DNA from: Candidatus Kapaibacterium sp.
GTDB lineage: Bacteria; Bacteroidota; Ignavibacteria; Kapaibacteriales; JAEUSM01
Assembly (NCBI GenBank): GCA_016788785.1
Contig: JAEUSM010000017.1
Coordinates: 124,001-188,000, forward strand
DNA length: 64,000 nt
Direction of reading: 5' to 3'
Part shown: positions 52,324 through 61,489 of the stretch, piece by piece
Numbering within the stretch: the first letter of the stretch is position 1
Layout: every line of letters starts with the position of its first letter
The notes under the pieces: model-generated
Database searches by the model: none
Seen by the model: the letters and a program-made list of their open reading frames with translations, nothing else
Told to the model about the DNA's origin: nothing
Translations under genes and position numbers: made by a program

Positions 52324-53166
52324 CTATAAGGCGAATCGCACTTCGACTCCACCTTGTAATGCGTTTATGCGAACTCCATCTATAGAACTTGTTGTTGTAA
52401 CACCAAAGTTATAGCCCAAATGAGGAACAACTAATGTACGTGCAACTAAAAATTCATAATGAACACCAAATTTGACAGCAAATCTGAAAGGATTCACTTC
52501 TTTAATTGGACCTTCAGGAGAAGTGATAATGGTTCTATCAAAATTAATATATCGTTCAGCAGGAATTGTTGAATCAGGTTCAAATTTAACATTATTTGGT
52601 TCTAAGAGTTCAAAACGTTGTTCTACCGATGAACCAATTGGAAAGCTGATTGAAGGTCCAACAGTAAAACCAAACATACTACCAAATAAATTCAATTTGT
52701 ATACAGCTTCAATTGTCGCCATATTATATTTAATATTTGTAGTATGACGGGTAGTTGACACAACCTCAGTCCCATTTGGCAATCGAGAAGGATATGCTGC
52801 ACCAGGAACTTCAAAGAACGCTGGCATAGATTCATACATTCCTCTAAAAATAATAGAGGATTTTGAGTTTGCAACTTCTTCCCCTAATTGCATTTCATAC
52901 GTCAAACCAGCATAAAATCCTGGGTTTGAGCCAGTAGAAAAATTTGGACAACGATCATCCCCTGAAATAGACTGGAAGCTCCCAGAATGACTGGTTCCAT
53001 TATATCCAATAATTGGTCCAATAAGAATTTTTGTTCTTTTTGTTAAAGGATTCAAAGGATCTTCTTCTTCTAAAGAGCCTTGTGAAAACAAAGAAACAGT
53101 TGAAAGTGTGCAACCAAAAAGAAGCACAAAAAGTACCATATGAAATTTGTTTTGTTTTACAGTCAT
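52324..53166 (-). CDS. Predicted outer-membrane barrel protein, array member 2
   Basis: From MTVKQNKFHMVLFVLLFGCT the protein has about 280 residues with a signal peptide; longer in-frame starts run into member 1 and were rejected. It is the nearest relative of member 3 (RGMYESMPAFFEVPG, YPSRLPNGTEVV, FGFTVGPSISFPIG, ALQGGVEVRFAL). It also shares with member 1 the block GSFQSISGDDRCPNFSTGSNPGFYAGLTYE (written in member 1 with SSLSGE and CPIFSAG). Function unknown; 22 bases after member 1. Confidence 0.83.
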   Translation of the reverse strand: MTVKQNKFHMVLFVLLFGCTLSTVSLFSQGSLEEEDPLNPLTKRTKILIGPIIGYNGTSHSGSFQSISGDDRCPNFSTGSNPGFYAGLTYEMQLGEEVANSKSSIIFRGMYESMPAFFEVPGAAYPSRLPNGTEVVSTTRHTTNIKYNMATIEAVYKLNLFGSMFGFTVGPSISFPIGSSVEQRFELLEPNNVKFEPDSTIPAERYINFDRTIITSPEGPIKEVNPFRFAVKFGVHYEFLVARTLVVPHLGYNFGVTTTSSIDGVRINALQGGVEVRFAL

Positions 53167-53188
53167 AATACTAAAGCCCTTAAAAAAA

Positions 53189-53986
53189 TTATAGTGCGAA
53201 ACGAACATCAACACCAGCTTGTAAAGCGTTGATGCGCCATGAATCTTTTGAATTGACGGATGTGATACCAAAATTGTAATTGACATTAGGTACAATTAAC
53301 ATTTTCCCCTGAGATATTTCCAAATGAGCCCCAACTTTTAATGCTAAACGGAATGGATTTGCATTAGGTATTACTCCATCATAATAGATGTATGTTCTTT
53401 GGAAATTAGTATATTTTGATGGATCTTCACCAGGAACTGGAACAAATTGTCCACTTTCTGGTTCAATCAAATTAAGACGTTCTTGTTGATTCCCGCCAAT
53501 TGGAATACCAAATGATGGACCAACAGTGAATCCAAATAGGTTACCAAACGGATTTAATTTATACATTATTTCCGTTGTAATCATAGGATAAGTAATTTGA
53601 ATTTCATGATTAGTTTTTGAATCAAGAACTTGACCATTTGCATCCTGAACAGGCTTGTTTTCCCCATCTACTCTAAAAAATATAGGCATATTGTCGTATA
53701 ATAAACGAGCAATGATAGAAGAATTAGAATTTGCATCTTCACCGAGCATATATTCAGCGGTTAGTCCTACATAAAACCCCGGTGCATTACCAGCAGAAAA
53801 TATTGGGCAATTTGCCTCTCCACTCAGCGATGAAAAGCTTCCCCCATTGCCTGTCAAATTAATTCCTGCAGCTGGACCAACATAAATTCGTTTTACCGTA
53901 TTGGTAAACTCAAGAGGATTATCTTGAGCATTTAACGAAATAAATGCTGAAACCATTACAAAACTTAGTAACAAAAAAACCTTCAT
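53189..53986 (-). CDS. Predicted outer-membrane barrel protein, array member 1
   Basis: The 265-residue protein has a signal peptide (MKVFLLLSFVMVSAFISLNA). It carries the family's landmarks: IYVGPAAGINLTG, SSLSGEANCPIFSAG, PGFYVGLTAE, YKLNPFGNLFGFTVGPSFGIPIG and the closing strand ALQAGVDVRFAL. It starts 37 bases after the stop of the giant T9SS protein, so the array may be transcribed from the promoter in front of that gene. Function unknown. Confidence 0.83.
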   Translation of the reverse strand: MKVFLLLSFVMVSAFISLNAQDNPLEFTNTVKRIYVGPAAGINLTGNGGSFSSLSGEANCPIFSAGNAPGFYVGLTAEYMLGEDANSNSSIIARLLYDNMPIFFRVDGENKPVQDANGQVLDSKTNHEIQITYPMITTEIMYKLNPFGNLFGFTVGPSFGIPIGGNQQERLNLIEPESGQFVPVPGEDPSKYTNFQRTYIYYDGVIPNANPFRLALKVGAHLEISQGKMLIVPNVNYNFGITSVNSKDSWRINALQAGVDVRFAL

Positions 53987-54023
53987 GGTTTCTCCTTTAT
54001 ATTATATAATTATCTTTTTAAAA

Positions 54024-57000
54024 CTACTTGTTTATAATTACTGGATAAGTAAATCTGTCACCCTTATCCGATACTAAATGCACCACATAGGTACCATTTG
54101 CGATGTTTGTAACATCAAATTTAAGAGAATATAATCCCTTTTTCAAATTAATTTTACTATTTAGTAAAATAATTTCTCCTACGGTATTTGTCAAATATAC
54201 AGAATAATCTGTATTTTCAGCAATTTGTGCATCAAAAATGAGTGTATTTCCTACAGGATTTGGTTTTACTATAGCAATAACTGTTCTTGTAGTATTAACT
54301 CCAACATTTCGAAGATCACGAACGCATATCTCATCATAGGCAAAAACACTTACTTGATTTGTCATTTCACTGCAACTATTTCCAGCAAAAGTTATCGAAA
54401 TTGGATACTCTTTTTGCATGTCTGACAGTAAAATTAACGTAGGAATTTGAATTTTCCAAATTGCACCCGAAAAAATATCAGAATCTTGTGGAAATTCAAA
54501 GGATATTTTTTCTTGAGTTTGCACCGCAGGTACCAATATTTCGGATGTAATTCCATTTTTAGTCAATTGAATAACGACAAAATTATTGTTCATTCTAAAA
54601 ACTTGGTAATCAACTTCAATTGAAACAGAAATACGTTCAGGATGATATTGCAATTTATCAGAGAATCTTCCTGAAAATTCCATCAAAATGGTATCTCCAG
54701 GTACAGAAATATATTTTGGCACTAAATCAATTGTTAATATATCTGAAAGAATTGGCAATACGACTGAATCACTCCGTTCAAAAAACTCGGTTCTTTCTAT
54801 ATTTCGGAAATTTCCAACTGTTTTGATAGTTACTAGTCGATTGAGAAATATATCTGTGAGTTGAACAGGGAACAAAAATCGTTCATTGATTGCTAAAGTT
54901 TTTGCTACAAATAGGTTATCATGAGTAGGTGTTGCATTGTCAACTGTCAGGTCAATTGATTCGAGAACACACTCTGTGTTACTTGTATTGATAAATTCGC
55001 AATAAATTGTATCATTTGTACATGAATACAGCTGATTTGGTGCGATTATTCTTGTTGTTGCATCAAAGGTATCTAATGGAGTAGAAACCCCACGTAGGAC
55101 AAATTGTGTGATTGATTTGACATAATTTGGGTTTGCATCATGCAAGACATTTACTCTCTCTTCAAAAGCCCCTACTGATGTAGGTGCAAAACGAATGAGA
55201 AATTGTACGGAATCGCCACGAGGTACAACCCTTCCATTTTGCCAAGTTGGATCTAAAAACGTAAATGGGTTTGCTGGAATTACTACTGAAAAGTCAAATT
55301 GGTCTATTGTTAAATTTTCATTTCCAAACGAAAACACTACAGTTGCAAGACTATCCTTTGTTGTGAGCAAAGGAATAACTCCAAAGTCAATGTCGATAGT
55401 TTTGATATATGGCAGAATCCCCAGACCCATTAACGAGGTAGTGAGCGTGTCATGGAATTTCCAATCAACAGAATAACGTATCTCTTTTGAATAATTAAAT
55501 GTATCTTGAGGAAGAAATGTCACAGGAACTATAACAGAATCAAAACCTGGAATTGTAAAAGATTGACTGTAGGTAGTTGGAAGAATGATTGAACCTGTTC
55601 GAGGTTCTACTTCTTGTAAATACGTAATGACAGCATTTGCTTCACCGAGATTTTTGAATACAATAGCACTGTCATTCGTTGTTCCAACCCTTTTTTCTAA
55701 CCAATTTATTGAATTTACTACTACTTCTGGTTTTATTCCACGTCCAGTAAATCTGTATTTGGAATCAACATTAAATTCATTGACAATTGTATGCTCTTGG
55801 AAATAGCTTCTTACTGAATCAGGTGCGAAACAGACTGGAAGTTTCAAGGTATCATTGGGTTGAAGATTGATTGGTAATGTTACTGTAGAAAGAATAAATT
55901 CATCACATACTCCACATGGCAATTCTGTAATCAAAATAGGTACTTCGGAAATATTGACGATGATTCCTTCAGCACAAACGGTATCTCCGATTCTCACAGG
56001 ACCGAAATCCCAACCCTGAGAGAATATATTGATAAGTTCTAAATTTGCATTTATTCCCACTTTTTCCATTATCCCACAACCAAAATCTACGACGATACTA
56101 TCAGAAATAGGAGTAACTTCATTATTAGGTGCTATACAAGCATTGATAAGTAAAGAGTCTTTAGGTTTGATAGTAAATGGAAATGAAACAGAACTGGAAA
56201 CTTTGAGTTTTGTACCAACGAGTTCATCAATGCCTCGAATTGTCATTGGTAAAACGCCTCTGTTGTAGATGTAGAAGCTACGACAGGTGGTATCTTTGAT
56301 TGAAACATTACCATATTCAAAAGTAGTAGGAAGCTCAAATTTTGGAGCTACATAAAAATACCGCAATCTTGTTCCATTACCATCACTATCATAGACATCT
56401 AAGACCAATTGAGCGTCCAATCGACGGTTTGTAACAGTCGCTAACACTTGTACTGAATCTTCACTGACAGGGTTGAATGATGTTGTTACATTAATTGAGC
56501 TATCTATAAGTTGGTAATAGTCATCAATTCCTGATGCATTTCTATATGGTAAGTCAAATGTAGAACCGAATAGAATTCCGCAAGAGTCTCGCAATTCAAA
56601 TCGAGGTCGAACTGAATCTGTTTTAACTTGCTCTCCTAAGGAAAAACCTAATGTTATACCATACGAGTCAGCTACTCCACCACCGTAGAGTGAACCACCG
56701 AATTTTCCACGAGAAGTAAAAAATTCGTGTTGACCTGCTGTTACGGCTAAAGTTGTGTAATAATAATCAGATTTCGGAATTTTCTGATTTCTGAAGTTAC
56801 TATTGATATTTTTGACTAATGTCCCATCATACCGCATATTCTCCATAGCAAGCGAGTCAGCAGTTATTCCAACAAAATGCTGAACAAATTGATTTTCATT
56901 TGATGGAGGATTGATAGGAACTTGAAATAAAATCCGAGAAACAAATTTATCAGTAGGTGGTAAAATCAACATAAATGGGTCGGTATTACTACTTGCAGAA

Positions 57001-58124
57001 AGTTTTATACGATTCGATGGCATAAACTGAGCAACTAAAATAGGTTTGTCTGCTCTCCACATAGTGGGAAAGTTGATTCTATTTGTTGTTCGAGAATATA
57101 CACTTCCAGCATTTTGTAAGAAAACAACGTCTTGAACATTATCATATTCAATAGTCAAAATAGTATTTGGCTCAGAAGTTACAACCCGAAAAACATCCCC
57201 ACCTAAGGCTGGTCCATTTTGATCCATCACTATAAATGGAATAGATGCATATTCTTTTCCCCAAGTATTAAGTGGAGGTAGCATTTCCACTAAGTGATCT
57301 TTTGAATCTGCTGAGGTAGATAAAAATTGAGGAACTGAGGTTCGAACATGTCCACCAATTACACCTATGGGTTTGTCAGATTTTACAACACTTCCTGATA
57401 AATCACCACTTCCTACAACTTGTGAAGAGGATTGCACCATGAAACATTCACCGTTATTTAATGTAATCGTTGATTGTACATTGGCAATCATACCACCTCT
57501 CGTATTCACCGTTGGTACTATGGTTACCTGCGTATTATCCTCTGCAGCAATAATCATAAACTCACTTGATCTAATTGCAGTTCTAAATGCATTTGTAGCA
57601 GGTGAAGCACTATCTTGAAAAGAATAAGCATCGTTTGGTGATGATATAACAATGTAGGATGTATCCCAAAAGGAAATTGGAAATGATGAGAATCCATCTG
57701 ATGTAAGTCTATCACTATTTAAAGCATAAACAGAGATTGGAACATCGGATGTAATATCAACACTTAATGGTAAAACTATCTCAGGTACACGGACTTCAAA
57801 AGCGTTATTTATGGTAATTGTTTGAACAGTGTTTGGCTGAATTAGATAGTTATTGACTTGTCCATTTGGTCTAACTACCACAACGTTTGCGCGCTTTTTG
57901 GACGCCATAAAAATGCGTAGCAATTTTGCATCATCAATTTCTATTTCATTTTGCATAAAGGCAACTTTGAAATGTGTACCCTCGAATGAAGAAATGACTC
58001 TGGGAGTGAGGGTGTCTACCTCTATTTGTGCATGTAATGGCACAACAAAATAAGCTAGTAAGATGGTGAATAGAGCCAATCTCAAGCTAAAAGTGAAACG
58101 AATATTGCATTGGGAGATTATCAT
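54024..58124 (-). CDS. Giant T9SS surface protein: IgGFc-binding-like plus choice-of-anchor-D repeats
   Basis: This 1366-residue protein has a signal peptide (RLALFTILLAYFVVPLHAQ). Residues 40-420 resemble the IgGFc-binding N-terminal domain: IGVIGGHVRTSVP, DHLVEMLPPLNTWGKEYASIPF and DKPILVAQFMPS. The middle (about 600-1060) carries repeats of the Hydin/choice-of-anchor-D type, in which each unit has a line such as FGPVRIGDTVCAEGIIVNIS, FINCCFAPDSV-type (LPVCFAPDSVRSYF) or FLIRFAPTSVGAFEERV. The end (about 1290-1366) is a T9SS type A domain: VKPNPVGNTLIFDA, YLTNTVGEIILLNS, NIANGTYVVHLVSD and an NK end. It is expected to be a large surface or secreted adhesin. It heads the barrel array. Confidence 0.88.
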   Translation of the reverse strand: MIISQCNIRFTFSLRLALFTILLAYFVVPLHAQIEVDTLTPRVISSFEGTHFKVAFMQNEIEIDDAKLLRIFMASKKRANVVVVRPNGQVNNYLIQPNTVQTITINNAFEVRVPEIVLPLSVDITSDVPISVYALNSDRLTSDGFSSFPISFWDTSYIVISSPNDAYSFQDSASPATNAFRTAIRSSEFMIIAAEDNTQVTIVPTVNTRGGMIANVQSTITLNNGECFMVQSSSQVVGSGDLSGSVVKSDKPIGVIGGHVRTSVPQFLSTSADSKDHLVEMLPPLNTWGKEYASIPFIVMDQNGPALGGDVFRVVTSEPNTILTIEYDNVQDVVFLQNAGSVYSRTTNRINFPTMWRADKPILVAQFMPSNRIKLSASSNTDPFMLILPPTDKFVSRILFQVPINPPSNENQFVQHFVGITADSLAMENMRYDGTLVKNINSNFRNQKIPKSDYYYTTLAVTAGQHEFFTSRGKFGGSLYGGGVADSYGITLGFSLGEQVKTDSVRPRFELRDSCGILFGSTFDLPYRNASGIDDYYQLIDSSINVTTSFNPVSEDSVQVLATVTNRRLDAQLVLDVYDSDGNGTRLRYFYVAPKFELPTTFEYGNVSIKDTTCRSFYIYNRGVLPMTIRGIDELVGTKLKVSSSVSFPFTIKPKDSLLINACIAPNNEVTPISDSIVVDFGCGIMEKVGINANLELINIFSQGWDFGPVRIGDTVCAEGIIVNISEVPILITELPCGVCDEFILSTVTLPINLQPNDTLKLPVCFAPDSVRSYFQEHTIVNEFNVDSKYRFTGRGIKPEVVVNSINWLEKRVGTTNDSAIVFKNLGEANAVITYLQEVEPRTGSIILPTTYSQSFTIPGFDSVIVPVTFLPQDTFNYSKEIRYSVDWKFHDTLTTSLMGLGILPYIKTIDIDFGVIPLLTTKDSLATVVFSFGNENLTIDQFDFSVVIPANPFTFLDPTWQNGRVVPRGDSVQFLIRFAPTSVGAFEERVNVLHDANPNYVKSITQFVLRGVSTPLDTFDATTRIIAPNQLYSCTNDTIYCEFINTSNTECVLESIDLTVDNATPTHDNLFVAKTLAINERFLFPVQLTDIFLNRLVTIKTVGNFRNIERTEFFERSDSVVLPILSDILTIDLVPKYISVPGDTILMEFSGRFSDKLQYHPERISVSIEVDYQVFRMNNNFVVIQLTKNGITSEILVPAVQTQEKISFEFPQDSDIFSGAIWKIQIPTLILLSDMQKEYPISITFAGNSCSEMTNQVSVFAYDEICVRDLRNVGVNTTRTVIAIVKPNPVGNTLIFDAQIAENTDYSVYLTNTVGEIILLNSKINLKKGLYSLKFDVTNIANGTYVVHLVSDKGDRFTYPVIINK

Positions 58125-58164
58125 AGATATTTTTCCTATGCCTTAGGTATTTAGTTTAGGCGTA

Positions 58165-58195
58165 CAAATTACGAAAAAAATTTAATATCTTCAAA
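58165..58195 (-). promoter_or_regulatory. Candidate promoter of the giant T9SS gene
   Basis: Minus-strand TTTG (58195-58192) is followed after 19 bases by GTAATTTG (58172-58165), an imperfect -7 element with one base fewer between TA and TTTG. About 45 bases upstream of the start codon. Confidence 0.35.
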
Positions 58196-58202
58196 TATTT
58201 GG

Positions 58203-58231
58203 TTTGATAGTTCGAAATATATCTACATTTT
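58203..58231 (+). promoter_or_regulatory. Candidate promoter of rpiB
   Basis: TTTG (58203-58206) is followed after 17 bases by TACATTTT (58224-58231), one base from TAnnTTTG. The start would lie about 25 bases before rpiB, back to back with the giant T9SS gene's promoter. Confidence 0.4.
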
Positions 58232-58260
58232 TGTTTCAAAAACACAAATAAACATAAACG

Positions 58261-58701
58261 ATGAATATAGCATTGGGAAGTGATCACGCTGGTGTGGAAT
58301 ATAAAAAAGTGATTAGTGATATGCTCCGATCTGAAGGATTGGGAGTGCTTGATTTTGGAACTATGACAACAGATTCTGTTGACTATCCTGACTTTGCTGT
58401 GGCAGTTGCTGGTTGTGTTGCCAATGGAGATGCAACATACGGAATATTGCTTTGTGGAAGTGGTATTGGAGTTTCAATCACCGCAAATAAAGTCGCTGGT
58501 ATCCGTGCAGCAAATTGTGTTACTGTGGAAATGGCTAAACTCAGTAAAATGCATAATAATGCAAATGTTCTTACCTTGGGAACAAGGATTGTATCCCTTG
58601 AAGATGCTATTATGATTGTTCGTGCATTTTTAGAAACACCCTTTGAAGGTGGTAGGCATTCCAACAGAGTTGACAAAATTCATTCACTAACTAATTGCTA
58701 A
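58261..58701 (+). CDS. rpiB: Ribose-5-phosphate isomerase B
   Basis: RpiB interconverts ribose 5-phosphate and ribulose 5-phosphate in the pentose phosphate pathway. The 146-residue protein is typical: MNIALGSDHAGVEYK at the start, SVDYPDFAVAVA, the active site CGSGIGVSITANK with the catalytic Cys65, GIRAANC, and the closing HNNANVLTLGTRIV with a conserved His/Asn. The hydrolase gene follows 5 bases later. Confidence 0.96.
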   Translation: MNIALGSDHAGVEYKKVISDMLRSEGLGVLDFGTMTTDSVDYPDFAVAVAGCVANGDATYGILLCGSGIGVSITANKVAGIRAANCVTVEMAKLSKMHNNANVLTLGTRIVSLEDAIMIVRAFLETPFEGGRHSNRVDKIHSLTNC

Positions 58702-58706
58702 CATTT

Positions 58707-59381
58707 ATGATAATTCAAATTCCGTTACAAACTGGTTCGACAGTCGGCTATTTAGCAAAACCAAACAACCCAAATGGAAAAGCTGTCATTGTTTTACAAG
58801 AATGGTGGGGATTGGTTGACCATATAAAAGACATTTGCGATAGATTTGCTAAACTTGGTTTTGTTGCATTAGCACCCGATTTATACAATGGAGTAAGTGC
58901 CAAATCTCCTGACGAAGCTGGAAAATTGATGATGGCATTGAATATTTCTGAAGCAGAGAAAACCATTCGTTCTGCTATAGAAACCGTACTTGGTGTTGAT
59001 GGAGTAACAGCCAAAACAGTTGGAATAGTTGGTTTTTGTATGGGTGGTCAATTGGCAGTATATGCAGCTTGTGCAAACCCAAACACAATTAGTGCTTGTG
59101 TGAACTTTTATGGAATTCATCCATCAGTAACACCTGATTATTCAAAACTTCAAGCAACATTACTTGGCTTTTTTGCAGAATTAGACAAATCAGTACCTCC
59201 AGAAACAGTGAATACCCTTGCATCAACATTGCAAGATTTACAAAAGGACTATACTTTTAAAATCTTCGAAAACACTCATCATGCTTTTTTCAATGACTCA
59301 AGACCTCAAGTTTACAACAAAGAAGCAGCAACCGAATGTTGGGATAAAATGATTGAACTGTTTACAAATAAAATCAATTAA
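58707..59381 (+). CDS. Dienelactone hydrolase family protein
   Basis: An alpha/beta hydrolase of about 224 residues from MIIQIPLQTG. A TTG start 12 bases upstream would overlap rpiB and is less likely. Catalytic triad: the cysteine nucleophile in VGFCMGGQ (Cys111), aspartate in FAELDKSVPPE and histidine in NTHHAFFND. QEWWGL near residue 32 and LAPDLY at about 55 are typical of the carboxymethylenebutenolidase family. These enzymes hydrolyse lactones and other esters; the actual substrate is unknown. Followed by a terminator. Confidence 0.92.
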   Translation: MIIQIPLQTGSTVGYLAKPNNPNGKAVIVLQEWWGLVDHIKDICDRFAKLGFVALAPDLYNGVSAKSPDEAGKLMMALNISEAEKTIRSAIETVLGVDGVTAKTVGIVGFCMGGQLAVYAACANPNTISACVNFYGIHPSVTPDYSKLQATLLGFFAELDKSVPPETVNTLASTLQDLQKDYTFKIFENTHHAFFNDSRPQVYNKEAATECWDKMIELFTNKIN

Positions 59382-59384
59382 ATG

Positions 59385-59410
59385 AAAAGCTCCATTAAGG
59401 GGCTTTTTCA
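59385..59410 (+). terminator. Terminator after the dienelactone hydrolase gene
   Basis: AAAAGCTCC pairs with GGGGCTTTT (one G-T wobble) around ATTAA, followed by a short T run. It starts 3 bases after the stop codon. Confidence 0.7.
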
Positions 59411-59457
59411 TTGTCAATATATTCGACATTGATACAATTCTAAAAATTTAAATTGAA

Positions 59458-60603
59458 TTACTTTAACTTGTATTTTAATACTTCTGTTCTCCAGAAGCTA
59501 TCAATTTCTTTACTATCTATTTCTAAAATAGTACTAATATTTTCAATAAGTTTTTCATTTGAGTTTGGAGTTTCAAGAAGCTTTTTTACTGCATTTACAC
59601 CACCCTTATCATAAACTTTTTTACAGATTATTGCACCTGTAGTATAAAATGCTGCATGTTGCCAACCCCATTTTTTTGTGAGAACATTCTCGAATGTAAC
59701 AGTATCATTTTTATAGACTTCTTCCGCTAAAATTTTTGCACTTTCTTGAAACGATTTTCCACCTTGTCCTCCTTTCCATGTTGCAAATCCTTCATCAATC
59801 ATACGATGCCTATTATCTGTAGGTGTTATCATGTGTATAAATTCATGAGGATAGTATTCGGAACCGAATCCACTTAATAACATACCAAAACTTTTTAGGC
59901 CTATCCCAGTGGTATATCCTCCAAATGAAAAATCAAAATTTAGAAGTTTACCTAATTCATCTCCACTTTCAGTTATGTAGAAATCAAATGGATTCCAAGC
60001 TGGAAACTGAAATTCTTTGGTAATACTATTACAGAATTCTACCGACTTTTGAGCTAACTTTTTATTAAATTTATGAGATGATGGGTAACGAAACGTAATC
60101 TTCCCCAGGGTTGTTGCTTCCCAATTTTTTGTAATTATAGGAAGTGAATTTTTTAACTTCCAATTACCCTTTTCTTGAATTGCATATAGTTTGACTATAC
60201 ACCATGGATTTGATTTCCTATACTTACCTTCAAGACCATCTGCGAAGAAAATAGTTCGAATACCGTAAGCTTCACCTTCTTTTTCAATAGTTAAAATTGT
60301 TGGTTTAAAGTAGTTTAGAAGTTGTGATGAAGAAAATTGATATAAATGAGGAATTGAAAAATCAAAATAATCACAATGTTTGAACTTTTCTTTTTCTTCA
60401 ATATTCCAATAAGGATTATCATACAAACTATCAGGCGTGGAGTTTAAGTAATCTATCCATAAATTTGCAATTGCTTTTACTTCTGGCTTTGATGTATCTA
60501 TACGAGAATGAATAATTACATCAAACGAAGTAGTTTGAGATGTAACAATGGAAGTACAAATAAAAAATGAAATCATCCAAAAGTATATACTTGGTTTTTT
60601 CAT
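59458..60603 (-). CDS. Exported HExxH metallopeptidase-like protein
   Basis: The 381-residue protein has a signal peptide (MKKPSIYFWMISFFICTSIVTSQ). It contains HEFIH near 257-261 and, 10-15 residues on, the third-ligand glutamate in RMIDEGFATW. HExxH with an (N/D)EG(F/W)A downstream is the gluzincin pattern of M1- and MA-like zinc peptidases. The N-terminal half (DVIIHSRIDTSKPEVKAIANLWIDYL onward) is not recognised. It probably acts as a periplasmic or surface peptidase, but it could be an inactive relative; all three ligands are present. No operon partner; the facing hydrolase operon ends nearby. Confidence 0.75.
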   Translation of the reverse strand: MKKPSIYFWMISFFICTSIVTSQTTSFDVIIHSRIDTSKPEVKAIANLWIDYLNSTPDSLYDNPYWNIEEKEKFKHCDYFDFSIPHLYQFSSSQLLNYFKPTILTIEKEGEAYGIRTIFFADGLEGKYRKSNPWCIVKLYAIQEKGNWKLKNSLPIITKNWEATTLGKITFRYPSSHKFNKKLAQKSVEFCNSITKEFQFPAWNPFDFYITESGDELGKLLNFDFSFGGYTTGIGLKSFGMLLSGFGSEYYPHEFIHMITPTDNRHRMIDEGFATWKGGQGGKSFQESAKILAEEVYKNDTVTFENVLTKKWGWQHAAFYTTGAIICKKVYDKGGVNAVKKLLETPNSNEKLIENISTILEIDSKEIDSFWRTEVLKYKLK

Positions 60604-60655
60604 AGTAAGGTTGTTATTTGTTGAATTTTATAAACCGTACTTCTTTAGATACAAG

Positions 60656-61255
60656 TTAGTACGAATGTTTGCCTACGTTCCATTGATTGTGATGCAAGAG
60701 TTTTTCTCCTGATTCAATTGCTGGTTGTTCCAGTTCTGTGCCCATTGAGTCATTCCATCTATTCAAATACCCAAATAAAGCAATAACGCCCATTATTTCG
60801 ACTATTTCGCCTTCATTCCAATATAGACGCATTTTTTCTGCAATTGCATCATCAACCCCATTAGGAATAACAGAACCAGTCACTGCTAATTCTAAAGCAG
60901 CTCTTTCAGCATCAGAAAAAGCACTATGTGTACGAAATTCCCAAATGTTTTCCATTTTTTCTTGGTGTGTATCATACCGTTCAGCAGCCCGAATGGTATG
61001 AGCTTGACAGTATCTGCAACCCGCAACATTGCTACTAATATACCCAATAAGTCTTTTCAACGAACTGGTTACACGACCTTTATTCTCCATCACAGCTTTA
61101 TTCAGTTCTATGAATGCATAAGCAATTGCAGGTCGATGAAACATTGTTTTCACACTATTGGGACAAAATCCCAAGGTTTCGTTAAAAAATTGGATTAACT
61201 GCTGAAATTCAACATCATTCTGTTCATTTGTAGGAAGTACTAAAGGTTGTTTCAT
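60656..61255 (-). CDS. AhpD-like carboxymuconolactone decarboxylase family protein
   Basis: The 199-residue protein has the AhpD-like redox motif GCRYCQAHT with Cys80, Cys83 and His86, in the helical family fold (the C-x-x-C-x-x-H pair). Homologues called peroxidase-related or CMD enzymes reduce alkyl hydroperoxides or act in related detoxification. PLVLPTNEQND at the start and a GYLNRWNDSMG-type region near 165 are typical of the uncharacterised subgroup. Its gene is divergent from a truncated small ORF, with an inverted-repeat operator between, so it may be induced by a thiol- or quinone-type signal. Confidence 0.88.
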   Translation of the reverse strand: MKQPLVLPTNEQNDVEFQQLIQFFNETLGFCPNSVKTMFHRPAIAYAFIELNKAVMENKGRVTSSLKRLIGYISSNVAGCRYCQAHTIRAAERYDTHQEKMENIWEFRTHSAFSDAERAALELAVTGSVIPNGVDDAIAEKMRLYWNEGEIVEIMGVIALFGYLNRWNDSMGTELEQPAIESGEKLLHHNQWNVGKHSY

Positions 61256-61301
61256 AATTTTTTTTGGAAGAATGTAAAAGATTTATTACATTTGTAAGAA
61301 A

Positions 61302-61323
61302 ATTACTTATATTTGTAAGTAAT
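61302..61323. promoter_or_regulatory. Operator-like inverted repeat with overlapping -7 element
   Basis: ATTACTTA and TAAGTAAT form a perfect 8-base inverted repeat with a 6-base spacer. A half copy, TTACATTTGTAAG, precedes it. The plus-strand -7 element TATATTTG (61308-61315) lies within it. The layout resembles operators of HxlR/DUF24 repressors, which often sit beside genes for such reductases. Confidence 0.45.
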
Positions 61324-61354
61324 GATATTGTTTTACTCCTTTTGAAAGAAGAAA

Positions 61355-61483
61355 ATGTCAATCCAAGAAATGCTATCTGATAGCTCGAAAGTGTATGTTC
61401 GTAATATTTCAGCAAATGAATACAAAATTCTGATGTTGCTTTGGATGTTGCAACGCAATCACACAAAATGTATCATTAAGTAA
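61355..61483 (+). pseudogene. Short ORF, possible truncated regulator
   Basis: ATG starts a 42-codon frame, MSIQEMLSDSSKVYVRNISA then NEYKILMLLWMLQRNHTKCIIK, with an A/G-rich ribosome-binding region and a promoter-like element upstream. The KILMLLWML helix resembles the first helix of winged-helix regulators, and its divergent location next to an operator and an AhpD-like gene is where such a repressor would be. It stops 6 bases before the end of the facing VWA gene, so its 3' part may have been lost. Coding status and family are uncertain. Confidence 0.3.
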
Positions 61484-61489
61484 AACTAT

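Noticed and set aside
53167..53295. Longer start for barrel array member 2
   Set aside because: It would overlap the coding end of member 1 by over 100 bases and place the signal peptide internally.
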